Assembly (NCBI GenBank): GCA_030407085.1
Contig: CM059586.1
Location: forward strand, 28,445,501-28,509,500
Direction: 5' to 3'
DNA length: 64,000 bases
From: Trichopria drosophilae
Lineage: Eukaryota; Arthropoda; Insecta; Hymenoptera; Diapriidae
Position numbers and translations under genes: made by a program. Positions within the stretch are counted from its first letter, which is position 1, and each line of letters begins with the position of its first letter. The notes beneath the pieces are model-generated. The model did not search any database and had not been told where the DNA came from. It worked only from the letters and a program-made list of their open reading frames with translations. Below are positions 50,911 to 63,220 of the stretch, one piece after another.

Positions 50911-51354
50911 ATGCCATCAGATTCGGTGCTGGTTGGATTGGAAGCAAATGTTTATGCATGTTACTGAAAGTTCCGTAAAGGTACAAATTAAAATTAATAT
51001 ATGAATTATAAATGTATAAGAAATTTAATGATGTAATTTGAATTTCAATACATTTCTTATACGATGGAGGAATTCTCAAAATTCATTAGCATGGACATTA
51101 AAAACACACTGCCATTAATTTTTTTTTATAGCTCAGAACTTCTTTAACAATCTTAAGATTAAATGTAATTTTTAGAAAATATTCAGTCAATATTTTCCGC
51201 ACTTTAATAAAAGAGTTTTTTTTTCCTGATGTAAACAAAAATAAATGATTTGAATATATGGTCGGCGATGTAAATTACTACTGAAATTAAAGTTCAGGTT
51301 TATTTTACGATCATGTAGTTCTTGAGCGTATCAAATGAATTTAATCTTGTATTA
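50911..51354. other. AT-rich non-coding stretch
   Basis: No supported feature. Poly-T and A-rich runs only. Confidence 0.4.
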
Positions 51355-51430
51355 ACCCATTTACCCCTGGACACTTTTGTTTGTTACAATTTGAATCAAG
51401 TATTTCGTATCCAAATCAAAGATGACAAAA
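51355..51430. repeat. Degraded end of the TTAA-flanked element family
   Basis: Reads TTTACCCCTGGACACTTTTG, then TTGAATCAAGTATTTCGTA and CCAAATCAAAG. This follows, block by block, the left end of the element at 10158-10609 (TTAACGCCCAAAGGACACTT, then a CAATTCCAATCGAGAATTTCG block). No matching opposite end was found, so it is a relic or a solitary end. Confidence 0.55.
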
Positions 51431-54400
51431 ATTTGAAGGTATATAAACTACTAATGTCGTTGCTTTTTAAGATTCCGAGATCTTCGAATATTTCGATTCT
51501 ATTGAGATTTAAAAGTAATAAAAATGTTTGAATTATAATACAAAATTTTAGTTTTTCACCCCACCTCGTTGTAACGACTTCGTTATAATGGCGTTGTCAA
51601 TGAAAAAAAAAACATTTCCGGACGCTGTAACTAAAAAACTGTGAATTTTTTTAAAAATATGCTACGATTCAAAAGTTCTCAGAATTCATTGAGAAATATA
51701 GTGAAATGTTTTCAGATATTTTGTATGGTATTTTGAGAAATATGATATCTACATTTTCTTTTTAATTTTAAAGTATTTCTGAAAAATTTGAAAAATACAT
51801 TAGCATCTTCTATGATTTATTCTGCCATTTTTTTCTTCTTTGCAATTTTGTCTAAATGTTGACCCTTTTCGAGAAAAAAAAATCCTAAACCTAATATTTG
51901 CTATTCATTTCTTCGAAAACTATTAACTTTTAGACAGAACTCCAAAGAACAAAGAACCCTTAAAATTCGTCATAGAATATGCTAACAGAATTTTTACAGA
52001 CTTTTTGTATTTTTGAATCTTCGCCCTGTAATGAGTGTGAAGCAAATGTATTCGGGAAGATATTATGTCTTACTGTACTCTTTCTAACGGTAGTAGTTAG
52101 CATTTTCAAAAATTACGTTTACGTCTGGAAAAATCGAAAATTAGCTAAAAGAAACGCGATTTTCTGGTTTGGTCTTTTTTCAAAAATGATTTTTCATTCT
52201 CTGAACATATTTTCATTTATCTAACGCCAATGTAGATCTCTTTCTCGATGTCTAATCTTTATACAACATTTTCATAGAACAATCATTTTTTAGTATTGAT
52301 CAGGGAATACCCTCGACTTTTTTAAAAATAATTTGTTCTTTGACGAATTTGGAAAATCTACATTTTTAAACGAATCATGAATAAATTTTGAAGTATTGGT
52401 TTAAACCAATATTAATACAGTTTTGTTCGAAAGAATTTATCTATAAAATATAAATTGTATATTGAAGAAGATATGAAACTCAAGGTGGTTTGAAAACTCA
52501 TTATCCTATTACAATAAAACTATAGACCATAACAAAAAAAAAGTTTTAAAGTTGGTTCAAAAATACTTCCAAATTGTCTTAAATTTTTTTCATGACCATT
52601 TTCAAAATTTCGATTTTCAGAATTTGTGAAAAAACAAAAATTGTATTAAAAAATTCTGAAAAAAAATATGAGGATCTTCTATTACCAATTCTGAAATATT
52701 ATTATTTTTTTTTAAATTTCCTAACATTACATTTTTCAATTACAAAAGAATGGTTTTAAAAGAGTTTTAATAGACAATTAATTTACCGCATTCCTTTTCA
52801 GTTCAGATATCGTGGCTATCATCTATATACGATTTGAAACATATAGAAAACGGTAAAGGAACAATGAACCTTTTGTTTGAAATAGCAGCATTTCTTTTGA
52901 CTAATTTATGATTGATTAATGTTTAAAATTCATTTCGGAAAATCTTGACCACCACATTTAGAAAAAGCACCCTCTACATTATAGAATGCAATGATTCGCA
53001 AATATCTTTTCGCTTTCTTTAACGTTTTCCCAAACTTTAATCGTTAATGGATTATTATGCTTCGGAATACAACATTTCTTCTGAAAAATATGAGCCATTC
53101 GGGTTTTCCTAAATACCGTCAAGAATTTTATGAAATCAATTATTCAAGCACATTAAAATATTTACTATTTCTTGATCAATACAGAAATACACTGAATTCT
53201 TCATAAAAATCATTTCATGAGGAAACAGAAAGCAATAACAAAATTTAACGTTTTCCCTCTCACAGAAATAGTATTCCATAAAACACTCCAAGAAAATCAA
53301 ATATTTGTTTGCAAAATTATTAAACAAAATGCCATGAATTCTTAAATATTTCCCAATAATCCTTTTAAATTACAAAATCAGCTTAAAAATCATACTCTTT
53401 AAGAATATTTTCATGAGTAGTACTAAACTTTCAGCATTTAATTAGTACAGATAGTTCTTTCTTCAACATTTAAAGGTACATGTATTTGTTTGTAATAGAT
53501 AAATTTAGAACCGGGCATTTTAAAGAACGTGACACGCCGGGCAATTTAAGCGTCTAAATATTATTCCGTCTGGAAGTTGGAAACGTCCTCGAAGTTTTAA
53601 TTTAGCGAGTTTCGAGCAACAAATAACGTAAATTCACAGAACCAATCTTGACGAAATTTTGCAAAGTTTAGTGGAGAATTAATACACGTAACGATTTAAA
53701 ACAGTTTAATACTTATCAGGCTAATTTTTCACGAGCACGAATAATTTCAGCAACTTTAAAATGAATATCGTATTTAATCTAAGAAACAGAATATGAAAAA
53801 TCAATTCAACTAATTTTCTGCATTTAAAGAAATTTATACTGGAGCATTTTTAAATTTACGATTGAAGGAATTCATTTCCTTCGACGTTTCGCGGTATAAT
53901 TCTTTAAACGGGTTTTAGTGCCATCTATCAGATTTAGTACGTATTATGGAAGGAAACTCCTATGTTACCGGCACTTACCAACTGCACAGTTCTTCTGCAG
54001 CCGCAATGCAGTTGCGCAAAGCTTGAATGAAGAACCGCTAGATGGAAGCACCGAAAACAGTCACTTGCATATTACCGACTCAGTCTGCTTACTTCGAATC
54101 CTTTGAATTTATTAGCAACGAATATAGATTATTCGTTGATATTGTCGAATTAAAACATTAACAAGTAATTGATCAATGCGAAATAAAAACCGATTATATA
54201 TATCATTAAATTTTCAAAATGTATTTACAAGGAAAAACAGCTTATGAAGAATATAAAAAATAGACATATATTTCTAAAACACATTTATAGAGATCAGGTG
54301 CTCAGTATTGAAAATTCCGAAATTGAAATCTTTTGTAATGCGTTTGTATAATTGAATAATTTTGTTTCTTTACAAAAGTTTTTAGAATTATTTTAGTTAT

Positions 54401-55499
54401 TTCAAATTCTTTGCACTACTTACATACAGCTCCCAATAAGCAAAAAGAATACTTCTCGCTTTTATGAAAGAAGAATTCTGAAAGAATTCTTTGCAATGAC
54501 TTAAAAATACAATGAATGTCCGTTATAGTTATTGAATTATGAGTTAGATAAGAATATTTTTTTCAAACTAATTTGCAATTTGCATTCAAACTTTTTTGAA
54601 TTTTCAAGAATTTAACATTTTTAAATTGAAGACTTTTTAAAATTTTTTAAACTTTAAAAATTAAACAATTTTCCAAATTTAAGCTATTTTATGTATTTTT
54701 GAATGTCCAACATTTCAAATTTTCAAAATTTTCATTAATCAAAATGTATCTATATTTCAATATTTGAATGCATTTCAGAGTACTGGGAATTTACTTACCT
54801 AATCTTTTTATACGCTTTCATTTACAATTAACATACTTAAATTTGTTACAAGAGAACTCTTATTTATTTCTTTTTGTATACTGTAAGTATAATGAGCGTA
54901 AGGACATCCGAGAAGTAATAAAGTAATCTTTTTTCAAAATCTGTGCTTATTGGTTGTGGTCGTTGGATGCTTTTCAATTCTTCCAAGAGTGTTACATTAT
55001 TTTAAATACAAATTTTCAAATAAAGATTCAATGAAAATGTCTGAATACACCTTATTAAGGTGGAATGTACATGTAAAAGGTAAAAACTGAGCCTTTTTTC
55101 GTGATTTTTTTAAAGGAATGAAATAGAAATAATTGAACGCTTCGTGAATTATTGTGAAGCATTTATCAAGTTTTCCATACAGAAAGTAATTGGAAGGATT
55201 CAATACTTCTTTCAGCATAGCGAAACATTTACTTTATAATTGTAATCTTGAAGTATTGTGAAGCATTCAAAGTCCAATAAATAGAATTCAAAATAACATG
55301 TGAATACTTGTCAATCATTGTGAATACTTTTTCATTTGATAACTTAATACATGTAAATCCGTATGTATATGTATCACTCGTGAGTTCACAAATAATAAAT
55401 TAATTTTAGTACAAAGTTGTTTAGAAGTTACTATTTTCAATTACAATTTAATAGACCTTGAAACATTATAAATAATTAATGCATTTCAGTGCATGGCGC
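51431..55499. other. AT-rich non-coding stretch
   Basis: More than 4 kb of low-complexity AT-rich DNA in the presumed intron. A CpG-richer patch lies near 53880-54070 with a 62-codon frame lacking coding character. No exon, RNA gene or repeat boundary is supported. Confidence 0.45.
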
Positions 55500-55637
55500 A
55501 CTCTTGAAGGAAGCGGATTCCTCTTGCTGCAAGTAGAAATCCTCTTGTTATATGACCAAGAGTATTATTCTACTTGTCGTATAAATGGATTTCTACTTGC
55601 CGCAAGTGGATACCGCTTGCGACAAGAGGACTCAAGA
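55500..55637. mobile_element. Short inverted-repeat element, motif CTTGCCGCAAG
   Basis: Palindromic units CTTGCTGCAAG (55523-55533), CTTGCCGCAAG (55596-55606) and CTTGCGACAAG (55616-55626), plus half-units CTCTTG / CAAGAG. The ends are roughly inverted (TCTTGAAGGAAGCGG against CCGCTTGCGACAAGAGGA). A GC-rich island of about 138 bp in AT-rich DNA, without coding capacity. Confidence 0.65.
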
Positions 55638-57580
55638 CGACTATTTTAAGTTTTATAAAAACTTTTGATATAAATTTAAATTAATCAAAAAAAGGTTGGA
55701 TTAAAAATAAATAATTACTGAAAAATCTCACATTTGAATGAAAATGGTGTATCTATTATTATAATGGAATTATGAATCCACAAAAAAAGTTCAAATTCAT
55801 AACAATGTTGCGTGTGATGGACTAAAATTACACGTATTAACGAAATCAAACCCTGAAAACATCAAAATTAAAAAAGTATAAACAAACATATTAATTTTGG
55901 TATGTTTCAAATTTAATTAATATTAAAGGATACGGAATTAAGAAATTCAATATAAAAATTCAATTTTTTGATTATTCGCTAATTCCTTTTCGTTTGCTGG
56001 GTTGGCCACATAAGTTATTTTCGAATCTGTCATATCTGCTATTATGTCTGGGTGGACCAAGAGATGAAACATTTTTGAAAAATTAAATTTCACACGTTCC
56101 TGCTGAATTGAACTCGGGAGAAATTTGCATGAAAAATATTATTTTAATATACGATATTGGTTCCGATGATCAATCAAAGAAATAGAAAGGAACTAACAAA
56201 TACGAACTGAGTTCCCTGAAAGACATAAAGGAATATTCGTCTCCTTAACATTTTGATAAAAAGAAGAACTGTGAAATAGGCGTGAGTATTTCTGTAGTCA
56301 ATTATATGAGCTTATTATAATGAAATTTGAATTAAAATACGTTTTAAATAACAAACCATACAATAATAAAATAAATTATTTATGTTATTTATGTGTCTTC
56401 TAAGTAATGTTTGTCAAAATAACCAACAAAATACATATAACTATACATTTTATGATGAAATCGCACGTAAAACCTTTTGTCTTCAATTTTGACATTTATT
56501 CCTTAAAAAAACTCAATACTAAACTCAAAGACGAGATACTTTCAATCGACCTTAAAGAAATGCGGTGAATCATTTCTTTGTTTTCATCATATCAAAACTT
56601 ACATAGAAAATGCGATAAAATAGAAAGTAGCATCGTAAAGTGACGTCACGACATTTTTTTGTAAATATTATTGAATGTGATATAAGGATTAAGTATATTT
56701 GTAGGTCACGTTCATTGATAATAAGGGCATTGTTCTCCATGCAATCGATATCTATGAATTATTTTAGATACATTCATTTAAATTAATTTTAATTTCAAAT
56801 CAATTTACTAGATGGCTTGTTATATAAACCCAAATTATGTTTTTAAATACATGTAAATAATGCAACAAAGGAATCTGTAATTAAGAATTGAATTTTGTAC
56901 AATTTGCAATTTACATTACTCAACGTCAACAATTTACACGATTTAAAGTAGGAAATAATTATATATGTGAAGGTCGTATGAATAACATTTAGCTTTAAAA
57001 ATCGTGGTATTCATACAAATGCTAAGAATTCACATGACCTAGAGGAGACTTTCTTTATAAAATTGAAAAATAATGTTAAAGTAATTAAAAACATTTATAT
57101 AATGCTGTGGACAAGGTGACATTTCACCTCCCGGTGATTCAATGAAGGTTATAATTTATAAATATGCCAATAATATGAATTCATAAAAGAATGTATTATT
57201 TAGAGAGGTCTAAAATATACAATAATATTTCTCTGGAATAAAGTTTATTATTGATTAATATTTTTGTTATTAATTTATTCCTGCTAATTCTAAATATCAT
57301 TTTAATAAATTGGATATTAATGTTCTCCAAGTCGTATGCAACAAAGAGGTTGTAAACGTCTATTATAATAATTATATATATTTTTTCGATGGATAAAAAT
57401 ATTTACAGTTTGCTCTCTAAACTTAAAAATGTTTAAATTTAGTATACTTCTACCATAATCAAGTATAGTATATGATTTCCAGTATATTGGATAAGTGTAC
57501 TCGAATATTATAAATTTAATGTATGGTATATAAACTCTTTTAGGCAAAGCGTGCTCTTTTATTTTTAAGATACAATTTCG
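55638..57580. other. AT-rich non-coding stretch
   Basis: No supported gene. TGACGTCA occurs at 56641-56648 without other promoter features. Confidence 0.4.
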
Positions 57581-57627
57581 CAATTGCGAGCGCAGGAGAG
57601 CTCCGGGTTCGATTCCAGCGTGAGACA
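57581..57627 (+). other. tRNA-like 3' half (B-box relic)
   Basis: Carries an exact B-box core, GGTTCGATTCC (57606-57616), preceded by a tRNA-like GAGCGCAGGAGAGCTCCG. No A box is present at the expected distance and the T stem pairs only partly, so it is a relic. The minus-strand frame over it (57317-57628) is a by-product. Confidence 0.5.
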
Positions 57628-58780
57628 AGATATTTTCTTATTTAGTTACGAGCATTAAAAGATATAAAAATAGGATAAGATAAAAGGATTAAGGCTTAAT
57701 GTATACATAATAACATAAAAACTCTTCAAAAACCTAAATCAATTTAAAAATAAAAATTAATATTTTCTTTCAAACGTCCACTTAAAGTTTATGAAATTTA
57801 ATATACATGTATATTAATTCTAAACTAGTACATTAAGCATAATATACATGTATATTTAAATGATTTCATACACTTGTTTAGTAATTTTTCTGTATATTTT
57901 TTAAGAATTGAAATTAGAATTAGTCAACCACTACAAATAAAGGAATGAAAAGTTGATGACTGATTTAGTAATGATTTTACTCGTAAAATTTAGCAAATTA
58001 CTGATTCATTTTAGGAATAAGTTTTAAATAGTAAATAAAAAACTAGTCGTGTTACTAAAAGAAAACTGCGCCCTTTATGTGCTTTAAAATTTGACAACAG
58101 AAAGAATCCTACAAATAAAAATAATATTATGTCGAGTAACACCAACCTTTCAACTTTTAAAAACAAATAATATCTTCGGGCCATGTAAATTAGGAATGTA
58201 ATTGTATGATTACTTACCTAATAATAATATACTTGCGGATTGTAATGCCATTATTGTAAATGTTAACATCTACTAATTACTATTGAAATATTTCCTCTAT
58301 AAAAGGAAATTTTTAATCAATTTGTAGCTTACTATAATACAGCCAAGTTTCAATCAGTTAACTTGACGCAGTATCGATCCTGAAAGATTTTTAATACAAT
58401 TGGAAAATTACTCTTCCCAACTCACCTCTCAATCAGGAAATTTACATTTATAGAACCATCGCATTCAAGTAGATTTTAATACATTTTCAACGCACATACA
58501 AACATCCATCTCATCTGCTGGTGTTTAATTTAAAAAAGTGATAGCATCGTCTACATTCAACTAAATTTAAATATAATTCGAAAGTTTACTTTATGTTTAA
58601 GGTTATAACATTTAATTAAAAATCAGCACGTGTAACGAATTTTAATAAATATGTTAGTCCACTTTTTAGGATTATCTTTAACCTATATTTTCCCCTCAGA
58701 AAATGATTTCTTATTACTAAACTGCACTATTCGAGAAAAGCGAGTATTGAAACATAAAACATTTAGTTACCTGACGAAGT
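57628..58780. other. AT-rich non-coding stretch
   Basis: No supported feature. TAGTAAAT/ATTACTAAA words around 57960-58060 faintly resemble those at 62205-63010. Confidence 0.35.
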
Positions 58781-58945
58781 TTGAGATGGATTAACTAAAT
58801 TTCAGTCTATTTAACTAGTAGTAGTTCGTGGACAATACTAATTTAGTTAAATTAACTCAATGTTCTGAGTAAATATTTACTTGAATAGTCGCAGCAAAAT
58901 ATTTACTTATAATAGAAAAATAGTTTATTAATTCAACGAATAATT
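58781..58945. repeat. Composite repeat: TTAACTAAATT block joined to a truncated AAGTAAATATTTACTT element
   Basis: 58790-58857 contains ATTAACTAAATT and its inverse AATTTAGTTAA, ending near TTCTGAGT. From 58867 the sequence follows 6719-6795, including AAATATTTACTTGAATAGTC, for about 80 bp, then diverges. This is therefore the left part of a second copy of that family. Confidence 0.6.
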
Positions 58946-60515
58946 ACCGTTGACAATACGAATGAAACTCGTTAGAACTTTGTTGTAGAAAATTTGGAGC
59001 CCTAAATTTTTGGTTAGGAACGTTTTTTCACAAAACTTATATTTTTCGATATAAATGTAAAATGCTGCATTTTTTACCGATTTTTTATCAATTTTTCACA
59101 AGGGCGGCTTTAATTTACCTAATTGTCAATTTTTACTGCTATATTCGTAATCAGAGGGCAAAAATACATAAGAAACTATATTTTTTTTTACCAGGGTCTT
59201 TCCGAAATTTTTGTGTATATTTCTAACTAGCAATGCACCTTAAATACGCTTTTCTCTACTTCCACAGCAACAAAATACCCGAAATAATTAATTAATAACA
59301 AATGCACTAGGGTGACTTTGGGTATTACTGCAGATGTATGCATTTTTTATGGGATTGCAGTCTCAATAATAGGAACCACAGTAATAGGGACATTCATCAT
59401 AATACCCACAGTAATTCTATACGATCTCCAACACGATAGAAAGAAACAAATTCAACGTTTACGAGAAACTCCACTTTGATCGATCCTATACCTCGCCTTT
59501 GCAATCACCACGAATTTCCAAAATGCTCTCTATTTTCCTCGGATTCCTCTTATCTCTGACCATCTTCATTCATCGAAAGCAATCTAGAGCGTTTTCCGAT
59601 AACGCTTCGGGAGAAATTGGTTCGTTGTTGACTAAGGAAAAATTTCCGAAACCTGCTGTAACTTTTCATGGACTCTGATGTGTACTTAATTTAATGTGGA
59701 TTGCGGTAGGTCTGGACAATCCGTGATTATTACGTAATATTATAGTTCTCAGCTTTCCATTGTGTCGCACTACATACGTAACTCCACTTGCATGCGCCCA
59801 TGCGATTTGCTGTCGGTATCGGTCCAAAGAATCATAAATATCCGCGTATTTACATTTTATTGTCTCACGCGTCTACGATATCCGTAACAGAACTTTGCGA
59901 GATTGAAATCCATAAAGTTTCGTCGACGTTATGAAACTTTACCGTTTCAAACGCCGCCGTTCCCTTTAAAGCGGTGCTTTGCGACAACTTCAAAAATTGT
60001 CCGTAAATACAAAGTTTGCACTGCAAGCCCCGTATATACGAGAAACGTATATGACGCAAGGTGCTCAAACGCCGAAGGACGTTTGTATTACTTCATTTTA
60101 CGGTTCGCTATTTACACAGATTTCATTCATTGTTGCATAAATGTCTAACAATTGCAAACCCGTAATAACACAGTCGTATCCACATCTAAATACGACAATT
60201 TAATGTGTTATTTCCTAAGAAATTGGATATATGCAATACTTCGCTTCATTTTTGTCGATGGAAAATGATTTTTCACCCCTTCTGTCTTTTCTCACAGTAC
60301 ACCTCTATTTTTCCACCTCATATATATAGCCACATACTTTTTGCCCTTTTATTTCACACTGAAGTTTTCCCTACCAACATGAATATATTTTATCTTGTCC
60401 CATAATTCTTTCAAATAAATTTAAAACACGGAATGTACATGTTTTAAAGACATTGTAATATAATTAGTGAAAACCAACAAATGATTACGAAATTACAAAT
60501 ATAAAATAATAAATA
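58946..60515. other. Non-coding stretch
   Basis: Mixed AT-rich sequence. The stretch 59320-59416 repeats GGGTATTACTG / CAGTAATA / AATACCCACAGTAAT in both orientations and may be one more motif-reiterated block. A CpG-richer part at about 59450-60070 holds overlapping short frames without coding character. Confidence 0.4.
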
Positions 60516-60623
60516 GGGTGAAAGACCACTCTAAAAGTGAAGAAATTCACTCTTCGCGTGGAGTGATATTTCACTGTGTGTGGAGTTAAAATTCACTCCA
60601 AATAGAGTGAGGCTTTGTCACTG
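60516..60623. repeat. GAGTGAAATTTCACTC-type block, left
   Basis: Reiterates GGTGAAAGACCACTC, AAGTGAAGAAATTCACTC, GGAGTGATATTTCACT, GGAGTTAAAATTCACTCC and AGAGTGAGG. Each unit is a near-palindrome built on GAGTGAAA. A block of the same motif lies at 61688-61781, and the pogo-like MITE copy 2 lies between them. Confidence 0.65.
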
Positions 60624-60693
60624 CACTTACAATGGCAGCTATAACTAGAATTATAAAAAGTGCAAGTGCCACTCCAAACAAATTATCTCAATA

Positions 60694-60974
60694 CAGTAGA
60701 GTCCCGGTATAATTGCATCTCGCTATATTTGCATCCCAGCATATTCAGCCACTTCCGTCCCGTTATATTTGTCTGTCACCGCTCTCTTTTTCCCCCACTT
60801 TGCGGGTGGGGGCCTCCCCTTCTTATGACAAATATAAGGTCACGGGATGGGAAGGCGAGGTTAGGTAACCGATGAGGCAAATATACCGGGACTCTGCGGT
60901 ACTTTTACGTTTCACTTTATGAAAACTCATGGAGGGCGAGGAACAGAGCGGGCAAATATATCGGGACTCTACTG
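60694..60974 (+). mobile_element. pogo-like MITE, copy 2, with an extra internal end
   Basis: It is bounded by TA on both sides (60692-60693 and 60975-60976). It begins CAGTAGAGTCCCGGTATA and ends TATATCGGGACTCTACTG. The first 110 bp or so match the reverse complement of the copy at 30059-30313. A second end-like sequence, AATATACCGGGACTCTGCGG followed by TA, lies at about 60884-60905. The last 75 bp therefore look like an added tail carrying its own end. No transposase is encoded. Confidence 0.85.
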
Positions 60975-61687
60975 TATTTGGAATATCAAGTTCTAAATTA
61001 CATTAAAAAAAGATTATTATTAATTCAGAAGACCCTGGTGTTAAGATGCTTCGGAATAAATTTCAAATTGGTATTTTATAAGATAAATTAAATACATCGA
61101 TAGGTCAAGGTAAGCTCTTCAAAAATATTCTAAATATGTTCATTCCACTGAAATACCATTTGATTACGGAAATGATAAAAGGATAAATTTAAAAACACAA
61201 TCTTTGCAACAACAGGGAATTTATGAAACTCTGCAATATATATTCTAATAATTGAGACGTTAAAATTAATATTATCACATGATAAAAAATATATTTACGT
61301 TAATTCAAACACAATTACCTCAGAAAATTAGCTTATAGATTTTGAACATGGTTTGTCTTTTTAACAAAATTTTTGACAAAATATCCTTGGTATTATCTGG
61401 AATTATTTAGTACATACAAGTAAAATAAAAACGTTGTTGTATTGATAGAAATTAAAGAAATAAATGATGTTTCCAAAAGAAGTTCCGTTTCACTTTTATT
61501 CGCCACTACCCTTCTCTACTATACTATCAAATATGCCGAAAAAGTGATTATTAGGTACAACTTATTTTATGAAAATATAGAAAATGATGATTTTTCATTA
61601 AAAATAATAAAGCTTAATGTTTTTCTACAAACTTATTATAATTGTATTATTAGATTATAATTTACGACGTCAAAATTTTATTCAAAT
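60975..61687. other. AT-rich non-coding stretch between two GAGTGAAA blocks
   Basis: No reading frame with coding character (longest 72 codons at 61442-61660, rich in Lys/Ile/Tyr). If the GAGTGAAA blocks are the two ends of one element, this would be its interior. Confidence 0.35.
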
Positions 61688-61781
61688 TTCACTCCAGTTG
61701 AAGTGAAATAATCACTCCATACAGAGTGCCTCACCTTTAACTTTTACTTGGAGTAAAATCTCACTTTTTAAGGGTGAAATT
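61688..61781. repeat. GAGTGAAATTTCACTC-type block, right
   Basis: Reiterates TTTCACTCC, GAAGTGAAATAATCACTCC, AGAGTGCCTCACC, TTGGAGTAAAATCTCACTT and GGGTGAAATTTCATTCC. Same motif as the block at 60516-60623, with units in both orientations. Confidence 0.65.
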
Positions 61782-63220
61782 TCATTCCAAGGAATTTAGA
61801 GAGTTAAAACTAAACCGAATTGTGTAATGTTACCGGCGTGAACCATCGTTTAAATATATCGTGTTGATTAAACAGGCCCGCAGTTTTTATAACATTCGAG
61901 AATCAAGTTTCACGTTTCGCGTTCAGTGTGTCGTTTCGTGCAAAATATCAGTAAAAAAATATACATAGGATATTCTCGTTTATTAGATAATTGTTTTTAT
62001 TGTATTTATTCAAAATGGGGATCTTTAAAAGGTGGATTGAGAAGCTTTCTTTATACACAAATGTAAATTTGTCAATGATAATAAACTTCTGTTGTGTTAT
62101 TTTAATTTTGTCTGTTGAGTATTTTCCAGTGCATGTAGTATAAAGATTAACCTCAGTAATGCTGCGGTAGACTTCCGTGACTTTTTGTGCACTGAAAAAC
62201 ATTTATCTAAATAATTCAAAGATCGTTGAGCAGTAGTTAGTATAAGTAGTTAATTTTACTTATTTTATTCAATTTAATGATTAGTAATTAAATTTACTCA
62301 AATATGCTCTATAAATCTAAACTACTAAAAAAATACTAATATAAAATAAAAAGTGGATTACTATCAATTAGTCAAATTTTCACTAATAAATATTAAAACA
62401 TAGAATTCTGATATTAGTAATAATTGAAGGGTATCGGTCATAAAAATGTAAAAAAGAAATAAAAAGGGTGTTATTGAATAAAGGTATTATACCAATACTG
62501 AGAGGGGGGGGGGGCAAAATTAAAATAAAATGATGACTTTCCAAAAAAAAGGAGTAACCAAATGTAAAATAATAAATAATACGGTAATATAACCAAAACA
62601 GGAGAAGGGGTTATTAAATTAATCAATTAATTAAATCAGAAGATGGTGTCACGACGTTGTGATCATAGCATCTGCTTATCTAAATAGAATGTAGAAAATA
62701 AACAATGAAACATCACTAACATATTACTAAATGTATACTAATCAAAGTGATGATTCTACCAATTTATTTAGTAGTAAAAAAAATTTACTTCTGATGTAGT
62801 ACTTACTTCTATTAGCTAATTAAATCAGTATCCCATTTTTCATTTACAATTTAGTATGTTTTAAATAATGCAAATTTAGAGAGTGAAGTTAAATCTTACC
62901 ATATTTTAAAGTAAATAATAACATACTATTGAACTCCTAGTTATTTTAACTTAGTTACAAGGTAATTACATGTAGTTGATGTTATATTGAACTCCAGAGA
63001 TTAGTTGAATAAATTTTTGTTTTGTTTTGTATCTCTATAAGATATATCTGTATAACTGAACGAAATGTAACAATATTTAGTTGTACTACAATTCTTAAAA
63101 ACCAGTAAATGCTACACCACTATTTTATTTTACTAGTATTTTGTCATTCCTCACTGACTGAAATTGACTAATTTCGTAATACACCAAAATTGTTTAAATA
63201 AAACCAGTTTCATTTCATAT
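61782..63220. other. AT-rich non-coding stretch with TAGTAAAT-type reiteration
   Basis: ATTAGTAAT, TACTAAA, TAGTTAATT and TTAGTAGTAAA words recur through 62225-62420 and 62715-63010 in both orientations, perhaps the two ends of one decayed element. An 11-base G run is at 62504-62514. No gene is supported. Confidence 0.4.
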
